From NCBI GenBank assembly GCA_016647705.1, contig CM028335.1, positions 8,962,818 to 9,026,817 on the forward strand: 64,000 nt of DNA. Direction: 5' to 3'. The notes beneath the pieces were generated by a model. The model was not told where the DNA came from, ran no database searches, and saw only the letters and a program-made list of their open reading frames with translations. Of the stretch, positions 1 through 11,330 are shown piece by piece; the stretch's first letter is position 1, and each line of letters begins with the position of its first letter. This stretch comes from Eucommia ulmoides (lineage: Eukaryota; Streptophyta; Magnoliopsida; Garryales; Eucommiaceae). The position numbers and the translations under genes were made by a program.

Positions 1-199
1 CATTAAAGCATATTAATGAAGATGATCATAACATTTTCAACAAAGCATAATTTAAAAAAAAAAAAAATTGAACTCCCCCTAAAGATATTTATCAAAGTAA
101 TTCAAGCTTCCCCTTAAAATATTCAAAAAAATAAAAAATCAGTAACTACTCCCGCTTTATCATTTCAAAAAGTGGGGGAAGGGGAACAACAAATGAACA

Positions 200-960
200 C
201 TACTCTAGGCACACATCATTATGCCTAGTTATACCCAAACCGCGAATGATTTTCACAAACTGATCTTCCGCTAATGGTTTTGTAAAAATATCAGCAAGCT
301 GGTCGGATGTATCAATATATTTAATAACAACATCCTTTTTCTGAACGTGATCATGAATAAAGTGATTTCTAATCACTATGTGCTTAGTTCGTGAGTGCTG
401 TGTAGGATTCTTAGACATATAACACTTTTATTATCATATTAAATTGGGACCTCCTCTATACAAATTCCAAAATCATTTAATTGTTGCTTAATATATAAAA
501 TTTGAGCACAATAGTTACCAGTTTCCATATACTCAGCCTCAGTAGTGGATAATGCTATCAAATTCTGTTTCTTGCTTGACCAATAAACCAATACATGTCC
601 TAACAAATGACATGATCTACTTGTTCTTTTTCGCTCAACTTTGCAACCAGCAAAATCAATGTCGAAGTAACTTATCAATTTAAAATCACTCCCCCTAGAA
701 TATCGTAATTCTAGGTCAATCATCCCCTTTAAGTATCGAAAAATTCGCTTAACAGTAGTCAAGTGCGATTTTTTAGGACAAGACTGAAATCTAGCACATA
801 AATAAACACTATACATAATATCAGGTCTATTAGCAGTTAAGTACAACAGGCTACCAATCATACCTCGATACATTTTTTCATTAATACTTTTGCCCATATC
901 ATCTTTGTCTATCTTTGTAGCCGTTGCCATAGGAGTTTTGTATTCTTTAGTACCATCCAA
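200..960 (-). pseudogene. Cop-1 RT C-terminus and RNase H, broken
   Basis: Two reading pieces (439-960 and 200-418) give the end of copia RT and the RNase H domain. Visible motifs are RPDIMYSV, the AGCKVERK region after the first RNase H acidic position (YFDIDFAG, where related copies read YSDADFAG), LSTTEAEY, and near the end QHSRTKH and DIFTKPL. A stop and a small deletion near 419-438 separate the pieces, just where the CDNxSAI motif is expected. RNase H would degrade the RNA strand during reverse transcription; this copy cannot be translated in one frame. Confidence 0.92.
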
Positions 961-1662
961 GCCATATGTCTTTTACAACTCCTTAGTGTATTTAGCTTGG
1001 TTTGTGAATATCCCTTATTTGATTTGCTTAATTTGTAACCCAAGAAAAAAATTCAGTTCCCCATCATGCTCATCTCAAATTCGTCCTGCATTATCTTAGC
1101 AAACTCTTGGTAAAGATCCTCATTAGTATATTAAAAAATAATCAACATAAACTTATACTAATAGGATATCAGAATCAGTTTGCTTAACAAATAGTGTTAT
1201 ATCACAAATACCCATTCGAAAATCATTTTCGATCAAATATCGGTTAAGTCTCTGATACCAAGCTCTACGAGCTTGTTTGAGCCCATACAAAGCCTTACGA
1301 AGTTTAAATACGTAATCAGAAAATTTATCACTTTCAAATCCCAGGGGTTGTTCCACATAAACGTCTTCCACTAGAAACCCATTTAGAAATGCACTCTTAA
1401 CATTCATTTGATATAGCCTAAAATTATGTGAGTATGCAAAAGCGAGTAGCATTCTAATTGCTTCTAGCCTAGCCACAGGGGCATATGTTTCATCATAATC
1501 AATTCGTTCATCTTGATTATAACCTTGTGATACTAATCTTACTTTGTTTCTAATTACCATACTAGATTTATCATTTTTATTTCGAAAAATCCATTTTTGT
1601 TTACCAATAACTAGATAAAAATTTGGCCTAGGAATTGGAGACCATACATTGTTTTGCTCAAA
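961..1662 (-). pseudogene. Cop-1 reverse transcriptase, N-terminal half, broken
   Basis: The clean stretch 1153-1560 shows copia RT motifs: QGYNQDERIDYDETYAPVAR, RLEAIRMLLAFA, the AFLNGFL region and YGLKQARRAWY. The catalytic YVDD segment expected around 961-1152 is degraded and out of frame. Upstream, 1561-1662 still resembles the linker just before RT but carries stops. The domain would copy element RNA into cDNA; this copy lacks a readable active site. Confidence 0.9.
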
Positions 1663-2862
1663 TTAAACTAACTCATCTTGCATTGCGGAAATCCAAGATT
1701 CATCAATTAACGCCTCATTTATATTTTTAGGCTCAATTTGAGATAAGAAAGCAAGATTAATTATATATCTAAGAGAGGAACGAGTACTTACACCTCTTTT
1801 GAAGTTACCAATGATCTCTTTTACCGAATGTCCCGGTACTGTCTTTATAGCTCGCGGTAAAGTCAAATAATTTTTCTTAGCCTCTTCCTCATTTTGAGAC
1901 TCCTTAGTTGCATTTTCACTTTGGTTTTGGTTATTTTGAATACTTGTATCATCATCATCCAAAACTTTTCTTGACAAAAATAGGTCAGCTTCCTCAAAAA
2001 CAATATGCATAGTTTCTTTTACTACTAACGTACATTTATTATAAACTCTATAGGCTTTACGGTTAGTAGCATATCCAAGGAAAATCCCATAATCAGATTT
2101 AGCATCAAATTTACTAAGATTATCCCTGTCATTCAAAATAAAACATTTAAATTAAAATACTTTAAAATAGAAAATATTAGGAGTCTTACCATTTCAGATC
2201 TTATATGGGATTTTGTTGAACCCTCTATGAATCGATACTCGATTCACCACATGGAAAACTATACTTACTGTTTCGGCCTAAAAGTAGTTAGGTAAATGAT
2301 TTTCTTTAAGCATCGTTCTGGCCATCTCTCGAAGCGTCTTGTTCTTCCTTTCCACTACACCATTTTGTTGTGGTGATCTTGGTGCAGAAAAATTATAAGC
2401 ATGACCATGCTCATCACAGTAACTAATCACATCATCATTCCTAAACTCTATTTCTCTATCACTACGAATGTTAATAATAGAATATTGCTTCTCATTCTGA
2501 ACAAGTTTACAAAATTAGCTAATACAAAAACAACCTCACTTTTCTTAGCAAGGAAAAATAGCCAAGTAAGTCTAGATCAATAATTATCAACTATTACGAA
2601 AACATAAAACTTGCCACCAAGACTAGCAACAGAGTTTGTACCAAACAAATCAAGATGCAATAATTCAAGATATTTAGATATGGACATGTGTATCTTTTTC
2701 TTAAATGATGATCTTGCCTGCTTGCCTAATTGACATGCATCACATACTTTATCTTTCACAAATTTCAAATCAGGTAGGCCATGTATAGGACTCTTCTTAG
2801 ATAAATTAGAAATTAAATCCATACTAGAAGGCCCAAGTCTCCTATCAATACTTATATGAGAA
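1663..2862 (-). pseudogene. Cop-1 integrase and linker, broken
   Basis: In minus-strand order: the GAG-pre-integrase zinc-binding end (CDACQLGKQ, about 2735) and the integrase start (HLDLFG, about 2650). Then comes the third catalytic region PQQNGVVERKN (about 2345-2380), followed by the linker 1663-2136 with FDAKSDYGIFLGY, YNKCTLVV and STRSSLR. Several stops lie between these motifs. The integrase would join element cDNA to the genome. The motif order and spacing match the copia integrase of Cop-4. Confidence 0.9.
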
Positions 2863-3373
2863 ACAAAAAATATAAGAATTAAAATAAGAATTCTATTTAG
2901 TGAGTCATTATAGTTTTATTTATTTAAAAAAATATCTTTTATTTAAATGAAAAAGTCACTATTTTAAATATATTAAAAAAAAAATTCATTAAGCCCACTA
3001 TGATAATATTAAATAACAATTAAATTCATTAAAATCACTATATTAATGATAAATAATATTTATAATTTATTTCAATAAAATATAATACTAAAAAAAGAGA
3101 TAAATTGAGGAGAATTAGGAGAAATGTTTTTTGTGAGCTCTAAAGTATACCTTATCATATTCTTCATACTTGATCTCCATGCTTGTTATTTATGCTTATT
3201 GCTATCTTCCTTATATGCATAATAATTCTTATTTTTTAGATTAAATTTTCTAAAATGCTATTTTCATACAAAGGAGGAGCATAAAAATATTGTTCCAATG
3301 TAAGGGAGAGTGTATGTGTTTGTTTAATTAGTAGAACTACCAAATATATTGTCATCATAAAAAAATGGGAGAT
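2863..3373 (+). other. AT-rich junction and post-pol tail of Cop-2 with polypurine tract
   Basis: No coding sequence is seen. The last 250 bases resemble the untranslated tail that precedes the 3' LTR of SIRE-type copia elements. They hold purine-rich blocks (AAAGGAGGAGC near 3270, AAGGGAGAG near 3302) and end in AAAAAAATGGGAGAT, a plausible polypurine tract directly before TGTTGACC at 3374. The break with minus-strand Cop-1 lies somewhere in 2863-3100, which is plain AT-rich sequence. Confidence 0.55.
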
Positions 3374-5213
3374 TGTTGACCTTAAAGGTGTGAATCCCTA
3401 TATGAAATTTTGACGATAGCAACATATTTGTAGTGTTCATATTTAGCATATGTGTTAGAATAGTTTAACATAAAACAAGAAACACAACATCATATAGAGG
3501 AATAAAGAAATGTCAAATTGAAAATAAGAATCGAGACAAAAATACGGAATTGCAGAAGCTGTTGAAGATGAAGAAATCACAGACAGAGAACCAAGCCGAA
3601 GACTATTGTGATCAAGATCAAGAAGATTGGGAGGGTAAAAAGAATATATTGTACATGAAACGTAAGGTAACAATCCTCCACTATATTCCTATGCACAATT
3701 GACTGATCTAGGTAAAATACACACGAACTTTGGATAGTTTATGTGGAATGATTTGCTTGTAAAATAAGTGTGTATAAGATGACTAAGATAAGTGAAAACA
3801 ATTTAAGTCGTTTGGGGATCAAAAACAATGTTTTGTTGTAAAATAAGATTAAAAAATGAAGAATACAGATTTTGGTCATCTAGTCTACTGTTAGATCCTA
3901 ATAATGCTGGAGGACCAAACATCACCGACTTGGTGCGATTTGCTACCGGACATGGTGCATGTGGCATGGATGGGTTCGTTGGCAGAAAGGACACCAACTT
4001 GGTGCCTATCGGTGGGCAGCAGTGTTGTGGCACAACACCGGCGAGTGTTGGGCAGTGTGGAAGACCTCGGTGCGGGACCGAGGCAAAATGATGCAACGTA
4101 GGTGCAACACTTCGTTGTAAAATGGTGCCTTGGACGTGGCAACATGCGTTGGAGGAGCGGGGCGGCGCTGGACCAAGCTGTTGGGCAAGCGTTGGCAAAC
4201 TGGTGCGCTGTTGGGCAACGTGGACGCATGTTGGCGGCTTTGGCAGAGGTTGCTGATCATGGGGTTCTCGTTGGGGAATGACGGGACCAAAGGAAGATGT
4301 CGGTGCGGTACCGAGGCAAAACGGTGCAACGGAGGCACAACGATACGTTGTAAACAGTGTCATGTGATCGGCGTGGCGGACTGTTGGGAACGACGATGCA
4401 TTTTGGTGCGAAAAATGCATACGGCGTTGGGACGTCGTTGGGCAGAACGATGCAACAAAACAGAACGTAGGCGCAACGCTACGTTTTGGGCTGAGTCATG
4501 TAGCGGCATGACGCACCGTTGGGCGACGGTACATTTTGGTGTGGAAATAGCACAAGGAACGTTGGCAATCATTGGGCGCAACGACACGTTCCGGCTATGC
4601 AGCGGCGTGGCAAAACGTTGGTGAACGTTGGCAGATTACGGTACGAGATGGCAACGGGCAGACGTTGGGACGGTGCAAAAACACTGGAAGAATGCTACCT
4701 GGTGAGCTGATGGACTAGTGGTTTCCAGACATGTGCAGTGCATGTGTGAGCAGTTCTGGGCAGTTCTTGGGTGGTTTTGGTTGGTTTTCAGACAGGAAAA
4801 CCAACTCCTGTGGTGCTGACATGTGTCGGACATGTGTCATCTTTCTGCTTATGCAGTTGGGGCTGTCAACTGCCGTTTTTGCCTATAAATTGTAACGTAT
4901 GGTCTGTTTTTGGAGGTTAGAATGCTTGCCTGCGGATTTTACAGACTATGTGTTGTATTTGGTTCCTTGTAATCGGAGTTTATTAATACAAAGTTGGGTT
5001 TTTCCGTAATACGTGTGTGTTCTGTTGTGTGGGTGCGTTTCGGTAGTATTTCGGTGCATTCCGGTTGTATTTCGTTACAGGAACGTGTGTGTTTACAATT
5101 CTGTCGGTGTAATTCCGTTGCGAGGCAATGCATTCACCGTAGGCTGACTGATTGTGCAACGATCAGGCCATCACTTGGTTGAAATTGGTGCTGAAAATTT
5201 CGACCCTGTGACA
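3374..5213 (+). repeat. Cop-2 long LTR (3' LTR of a truncated copia element)
   Basis: It begins TGTTGACC right after a polypurine-like run and probably ends near TGTGACA at 5213; the end is approximate because no second LTR copy is present for comparison. A TATA box lies at 4883 and a polyadenylation-like stretch follows near 4980. The segment 3890-4720 is strongly GC-rich and full of CGTTGG/GCAACG words, unlike the AT-rich flanks. Open frames on both strands in this block are a by-product of low stop-codon density and I do not call them genes. Confidence 0.6.
4883..4890 (+). promoter_or_regulatory. TATA box of the Cop-2 LTR
   Basis: CTATAAAT lies in a GC-richer context about 490 bases before the proposed inner end of the U3 block. 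It has the spacing expected for the LTR promoter, with the transcript start about 30 bases downstream. Based on sequence match only. Confidence 0.5.
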
Positions 5214-6979
5214 TCTACCTTGTTCCAATCTGCATATTAGGACAAAAAGATTAAATAATTAAACTTAAGAAAATCTTGCCAACTTGTAGTTGGGTAGTCA
5301 CAGAACAATGTTAAAATGAAATAATATAGAAATCCATTAGCTGACAAAGACAACCGATCAACCAAATGGACTAGGGGTATTAATTCCCTTTGTTCGATTA
5401 ACTAGTCAGTCCACCAATTAGGGCAAGAACAAATTTTATTTGGCTAATTAAGATTATCGATTAATGGGGTATCCAATCATTCATTTGTCCTAACTTTGTT
5501 TGTATATTTTGGACCAAGAATAAAATTCGAGATTGAAATGAACATGAAATTGAATCAAACTTGTTTAAAATGTTAACTAAACTTTTTATCTATCAATTTA
5601 CTCAAAAATTAGGAATTAAGACACAAGATTAAAGGTAAAATTTGATGAACAAAAGTTACAAACTTTCAACCCCTAATTTTCCATCTTTTTTCATATTTAC
5701 TTGTCTCCCTTTGGATTCATTCTTAATTAGAGCAGTATGATATTAACTGGATTTTATGGCCCTAACATTCGAATCTTTAATTACAATCAATTAATACCAA
5801 AATAATTCACAAGACATAGTTTCCTTGATCTATAAATAGTTATTCGCATAACTTTTGAACAAGAGACCAAGACACATGAAATTAACACACCATATACTCT
5901 ATTAGAGCTTAAAACTTGTGTGTTAAACACTCTTGGTATATCATTGAATGATATAGTTTTGTAAGAACACTACCTTTAAAAAAGAGTGATTGATTAAGTT
6001 GAGGAATTTGAGTGAATTCATTGTGTAAATCATACACCTTAAAAAGCCTACATTCTTGGAGAAATTAGAAGCAACCACAACTCAACTCTGGATTGGTCAA
6101 CATTGTTCATATCCTAAATTCAATCGATGAGTTAGTTCTATACTTCCCAACAAACTTGTGCATATTTGTCTATAAGTGTGGATTATTTGATTTATTTGAT
6201 ACTTATAAATAATTATCTAGAACTCTGTTATCTTGATCATATCTATTACCTCTAGATACTTGTGATTATATTGATAGCGTGATAAAACGATTAAGGATTT
6301 CATATTGTGCTGTATTGTCAAATTTACTTTGTGTTGAAATCAATCACTTTGAAAACTGAAGATCTTTTATTTAAAACCAAAGAGAGTTTTTGAAGAATCA
6401 CAAAATTCGTCAGAAGTAGTATATTGAACACGGGAAGAACTCATACTACATGCGAGATTAAATTACTCTACGAGGTCTTAAATCTCCCTTGTACCACTCT
6501 AGCAACATCTATATAATAAAACAGGACGTAGATAAACCCCCTCAATAAATCACAACCGTTCTTTATCTTCCACATAAAGCGTAGTCCGAATTGATTCTCT
6601 ATATTAACATAAATAAAAAAATGTATGGTTTTTATTTTAATAAAACATTTTAAAATATGTCTTTTTTTTTTTTTTTTTTTAACAAAACCCACGTCTTTTT
6701 AAATAATTATTTCCTATGTTAAATATTTATTTCCTTAATTCTTTTTTCTTATTTCTCTCATTCTCACTCTCACCCTCACTTTTCCAAATAGATCTTTTCA
6801 TCTCTCTCTCTCTCTCTCTCTCTCATACGGTTGTCTTTCTAAAATTACAACCCTAACCACAAACTTTTCTCCTCCCTCATTATTCACTCTAAACTCCAGT
6901 GCTCTATCTCCCTCTCGCTGTCGATTTGTCCCACTATCCATCGACAATCATCCTTGTATATCTGTTATGGAATAAACTT
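5214..6979. other. AT-rich stretch without a recognisable gene
   Basis: No protein domain or RNA gene is recognised. 5880-6420 has the texture of a retrotransposon LTR or untranslated region (TGATTGATTAAGTTGAGG, long AT-rich runs, AAAGAGAGTTTTTG), but I cannot place its ends. A run of 19 T lies at 6662-6680 and a CT repeat at 6801-6824. The pyrimidine-rich 6740-6920 looks like a plant gene leader but leads into no convincing coding sequence. Confidence 0.5.
6801..6824. repeat. (TC)12 microsatellite
   Basis: Uninterrupted TC dinucleotides, about twelve units, in a pyrimidine-rich stretch. Confidence 0.97.
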
Positions 6980-8368
6980 GTTATGTCTTGTTTTAAATTT
7001 TACTCGCAAGCGCATGAATCAATTGTAGTAAAGATTAATGGAAGCGAGGTTGATTCCACGAGGATTGTTTATAGAAAAACTTAATCAGTCCAATTTAATT
7101 TAATTATAATCTAGTTCAAGATGATGTTGATATTGTGAATAGAAAACTAAATAAACCATGAAATAACTAACTGAACTTGATTGAAGATGGAGAGACACTA
7201 AGATTTCAGAATTCATCGATGTATAATTATTTTAGTTCTTATTATTGTGTTGACTCCAAATTTTTAGTGATAGTTTTAGAAATCAATCTTACTACCCTTT
7301 TAAGATATTAGAAATTAAGCCTAATGTGAATCTCAAGTTGGTTTTTCTTTGCTATAAAAGTCGTAACTCTTAAGTGTTATATGTATACAATTTAATGGAA
7401 AACATATAATTATACGATATTACTTTTTTTTACAATACAAATCTAAGCATTAAATAATTTATAACAATCAATAATACATGATATTAGAGATGAAATAACA
7501 TATTTAGTTGAAGCAAAAACCTTTAGCATTAAATTGCAAATTGATTGTAATTAACACAACATAACAACTCAATTAATTAAACAAGATTTCATTCTCAATC
7601 TTAGTATAAAAAAAATTAGAAAGACATAGAAAAAGAAAGCAAAACCTTATTGGAAATTGACATCCTCTCCAAGACTCATCGATGTCCAAAATAGCTTGAA
7701 AATGGACTAAGAAAATGTGTATATCAATCTCCCCATGTTCCCAAGCTTCTACCCCTATTTATAGATTTTCAAAAGAGAGTTTTGGGGTGCAAGTGGCCAA
7801 CTTTCAAAGCAAATGGGTGCAAATTGGCAAGTTGTCACCGAAATTTGGCTAGAAATGGACAAGAAAATGGTTGCAAACAGCTGGAGGGGTTAATTTGCTA
7901 ATTGGGTCAAAGTGGGAGGGGTGTAAGTGGGCTGACACATTTTTTTTTTTTTCGATTTTCATGTCAGCCAAGCCGTTGTCCCGGCTCTTGACACAAGGGC
8001 GGCTCAGATGAGCCGCCTGCTACTGTCTTCTTTTGGCTTTTTGTTCGGCTCGTCGTAACTTGCTCGTTTTTTATCCGATTCACTCCAAATCAACGTTATT
8101 TTGTTCGTTTTTCAAAAACCTACAAAAACGTATAAAATAAATTAATTTTTTGATACATTTAAGATATTTAACAATTCATTTCAGTTTATTTGGTTTTGTT
8201 CGACTTTCTATTCGAATTAGCGTGACTTACTCATTTTGAATCTGATTTGATCCAACTTAACGCCATTTTTCTCCATTTTCATAAACATACAAAAATAACT
8301 AAAATAACTCTATTTATAATAATTTACACTAATCAAACGATTAACAAACCTAAATTTAGGGGTATAAA
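6980..8368 (-). repeat. Gyp-1: gypsy LTR, probably solo or truncated, minus strand
   Basis: The low-coordinate end (GCAAGCGCATGAATC, then GAGGTTGATTCCACGAGGATTG) is a diverged version of the block that ends the Gyp-2 and Gyp-3 LTRs (GCAAGTGTACGGGTC, then ATCCACAGGGATTGG). The order and orientation are the same. A minus-strand TATA box at 7755-7764 lies where an LTR promoter belongs. The high-coordinate end is near TTTAGGGGTATAAAATGACAC, reminiscent of a polypurine/LTR junction. Both ends are approximate. No internal region was found on either side, so a solo LTR is the simplest reading. Confidence 0.55.
7755..7764 (-). promoter_or_regulatory. TATA box of the Gyp-1 LTR
   Basis: Minus strand reads CTATAAATAG followed by a GGGG run, a strong match to the plant TATA consensus, about 610 bases from the proposed LTR start. 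Confidence 0.6.
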
Positions 8369-8446
8369 ATGACACAAATGCGGTGCAATCAATATCCATA
8401 CATCCCTGCCATCACTGCAGACACTGGACCTTTCAGTTTAAACCCC

Positions 8447-8500
8447 TCTCTCTCTTTCTCTCTCTCACGGATCCCTCATCTTTGTTTGGATGGCCACAAA

Positions 8501-8533
<33 letters not shown>
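8447..8533. repeat. CT-rich then CA-rich microsatellite
   Basis: Interrupted CT repeats from 8447 are followed by a clean CT run (8501-8518) that passes directly into CA units to 8533. Open frames across it are low-complexity and are not genes. Confidence 0.9.
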
Positions 8534-8538
8534 TACAC

Positions 8539-10439
8539 ATTGCTATTAATCTCATGCATTTTTGCTAAATTTGTATAGATCATTTTCTATTTCTATTTTT
8601 ATTTTTTATTTTAATTTATGTTTTTTTCAATTTTTCTATGGGTTGGGTCAGTTTAGAGAAGTTTTGTTGAAACTAACCTCTCAAAAGACCTCAACTCCCT
8701 CTAATTCTAATAGGTAATCTTTATTTCCACTATATCAAATTCGTTGTTGTTCATTAACGTTGTATATTCAACATTGTTCTTGCTAATATTTTTTTCTCTA
8801 TTTGATTTCATATGTATCAGATTCTATTTGCAAATTTAATTAGGATTCTATTTGTTTTGATTTTAGATTTCAATTTTGATTTAGTTAAGATTTATGTTTT
8901 GAATTGGATTAAAGTTAGGGTTTTTAATCTATGAATTTGATTGCAATTTATTCAAGGGATATAGATTGATTTGTTACCAAATTTCTATTTTGCTTCCCAG
9001 AAAACTTGGCATACAAACATAAGCAATGAAAAAATAGGAATTGCTCCAATAATGTTGTTTATGCAGGCCACACTCTAAATAACCGGGATGTCCAGAATGT
9101 TTGTTCCATACTTACATACAAACATGTAAGAATATATATATATATATATATCTGTAAAATTTAAATTATTAATTAAAAGAAGTAAAGTAAATGCAAAGGA
9201 AGAGTTCCTTGTTTTTTTATTTTTGAAACATGGAACAAAAGCAAAAAAATAGACGTAAAAGAGAAAAAAAAAAAGTTTTATGTTCTTTTATTAGATTTGA
9301 GGAATAAATTTGACATGAGAACAAAATAAAATTTTAAGGTGGTGTTTCTTTGTGTTTCAGTTTTGGGATTCCTATTTCATCTCTATTTAACCTACAATTT
9401 TTGTTTTATGGTTCTTTGTTTTGGATTGCTTGCTATAGATTTTTTTTTTTTTTTTTTGGTTTTTTAATTCTTTTATTTTTTGATTGCTTATTTCCTATGC
9501 AGTACTATGTTTTTTTTTAACCACTAAGGCGGTAATTGTTCAGTAGTTTCGCTCACAGATTTCTAAAATTTGCAACAATTTTGTATTGTTTTCATAAATT
9601 TCTTCTGTATATGTTGGAATAGAACAAAGTAATATTTTGTTTCTTTCATTTTCTTTTAATTTGATTTTGTCTCTGTTCCAAGAAAAATGGGAGCAAAAAC
9701 ACTGATGGATGCTACTTTAGATAGGTGGACTCAATATTCTTCGTTTTCTCGTTTTTTGTTTTGATATTTATCTTTTGTGGTTGGACTTGATATTCTTCAT
9801 TTGTTCTTTTTGTTTTTCAATTGTTTCTTCCAGAAGGTGAATAGAATGAACACGACGTAATGTTTTCCCTGTCATGGATTGCATTTTTTTTATTTATTAT
9901 TAAATGTGATTTTTTAATTTTATTAATTTTTTTTTTAATTTTTTAATTTTTGTGTTAAAGGTGATACCACAAACAAAAAACGTTGGTACCTTTAGTCACT
10001 TGACAATAATTTTTCTCAGTGGCTTTAGCCATGGGAATTAACTAGCATAAGATACTTCAACATTTTCACAAGATATTTTAAGAGCTTATTTACTGTGTTG
10101 AAAACCTCATTAACTGGTTTATGTAAAAATCATACGAACTTGTAAAGTAAGTTCAAATTGAATAAATTAATTATTTTTATCACATGATCATACTCGATTG
10201 AGTATTGAACGTGCTTGTTTTTGTATTTTTTCTTAAATTGCATATCATTATAGTACACATTTATATAAGCACCTAGAGAGTCAGCATAGAGTTAGCATAT
10301 GGTGTATTGGTTCATAGGTAATTTGTGGATGTTTCGAGTAGTATCTCGTTAATCTAACAATGTAAAACAGAATCTGTGAGGGTGTGAATTGTAATTTAAA
10401 CTAAAGTGTTAGTTTAAGTAAAAGAATTGTGAGAGATAA
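8539..10439. other. AT- and T-rich stretch without a recognisable gene
   Basis: Nothing coding is recognised on either strand. It contains a TA repeat (9132-9151), a T run near 9440-9456 and many T-rich segments of the kind found in plant introns. The words upstream of 10440 do not match the copia pol sequence that would be expected if Cop-3 continued past Gyp-2. Confidence 0.45.
9132..9151. repeat. (AT)10 microsatellite
   Basis: Ten clean AT units. Confidence 0.95.
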
Positions 10440-10662
10440 AGAGGTCTAAATAGAATTTATCTTGGTTACGTTGGTTTGGTCTTCACCAAGGACAAATAAC
10501 ATAGAATAGTGGATTAAAAATCTAAGAAGGAGCTAGGGGGAATATACGAAGGCAAAGAGGAACCTTATCCGAACTACTATAAATCATAGTGTCAATGTCT
10601 TTAATTTATATTTGTTTGTGTGGTTGTGCTTATCTTTTTTATTCTTTAATTCTAGTGCACTG
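10440..10662 (-). repeat. Fragment of a SIRE-like copia LTR
   Basis: The minus strand carries the TTTATAGTAGTTCGG block followed by a CCCCCTAGCTCCTTC block. The same pair occurs in the Cop-4 and Cop-5 LTRs (TTATAGTGGTTCGGC then CCGAGCTCCTTCGAGG). It therefore looks like a short remnant of a related LTR abutting Gyp-2. Ends are unclear. Confidence 0.45.
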
Positions 10663-10834
10663 TGGTAGCGGAATATTATGTCGTTACTTTTATCGCAAGT
10701 GTACGGGTCAAGTTTTAATACAGTGGAAAGAGTAAGGGTTATCATATCCACAGGGATTGGATTAAATTGTCGTTAATTACCGTGATTGTGATAACGTAAT
10801 TTTATCTAAGCGATCCAATTTAGGGTTTTGTTTT

Positions 10835-11330
10835 GGGAAAAGTACAATTTAGACCCTCTAACTATTGATACATTTCTAAGTGGCCCCTCTAAGTTTCGGC
10901 GTTTCATTTCAAACCCTCTACGTATCGAAACGGCTTTAATTGGTCCTTCCGTTAGAGATTCTATTAAAACTAACAGAATCTCAAGGGCAAAATGGTCTTT
11001 TCATGTTTTTAAATTTTTTTAATCATTTTTAATATAATATATTTGTTAGGTTTTTTAATTTGAAATTTCTCTCTCTCTCTCCCCGCCACCTCCCTCTCCC
11101 TCCTTCTCTCTCTCTCTCCCTCTATCTCTCTCCCTCATTCTCTTTCTCCGCCACCTCCCTCTTCCTCCTTCTATCTACCCGCCATCCCCATCTCCCTCTC
11201 CCTCCTTCCCTCTCCCCACCATCTCCCTCTCCTTCTCCATTTCTCCCCGTCATCCCCTAAAACAGGGGATGAAAACACCCCCTGCAACAGGGGCTGCCAC
11301 CCCTGTTCCAAGAGGTGATTCCGCCAAGGA
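10835..11330 (+). repeat. MULE-1 left terminal and subterminal inverted repeat
   Basis: About 200 bases of high identity to the right end, then a CT-rich low-complexity block (11065-11250), then a GC-rich block of CACCCCTGTT/AACAGGGG words (11255-11330). All three layers are mirrored at the right end. Confidence 0.9.

Larger units (their letters stand above)
1..2862 (-). mobile_element. Cop-1: 3' part of a decayed Ty1/copia element (SIRE/Maximus-like)
   Basis: Read on the minus strand this is GAG-pre-integrase, integrase, linker, reverse transcriptase and RNase H in the normal copia order, broken by stops and frameshifts. Homology starts near 2862 with a degraded HRRLGH-type motif; gag and protease are absent, so the 5' side is truncated. 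Below base 200 lies the untranslated tail between pol and the 3' LTR, with minus-strand purine runs near 75 (AGGGGGAG) and 113. The 3' LTR itself would lie before base 1. Protein similarity to Cop-4 further along the window is close, so the two belong to the same lineage. Lineage assignment is inferred from those shared motifs and from the long post-pol tail. Confidence 0.9.

Noticed and set aside
3803-4624. Several overlapping open frames on both strands (up to 205 codons)
   Set aside because: They arise from low stop density in the GC-rich LTR core; six-frame openness, His/Cys/Thr-rich composition and no domain argue against a gene.
6468-6692. 74-codon minus-strand frame starting with a Lys run
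   Set aside because: The start is an artefact of the T run at 6662-6680; no similarity or neighbours support it.
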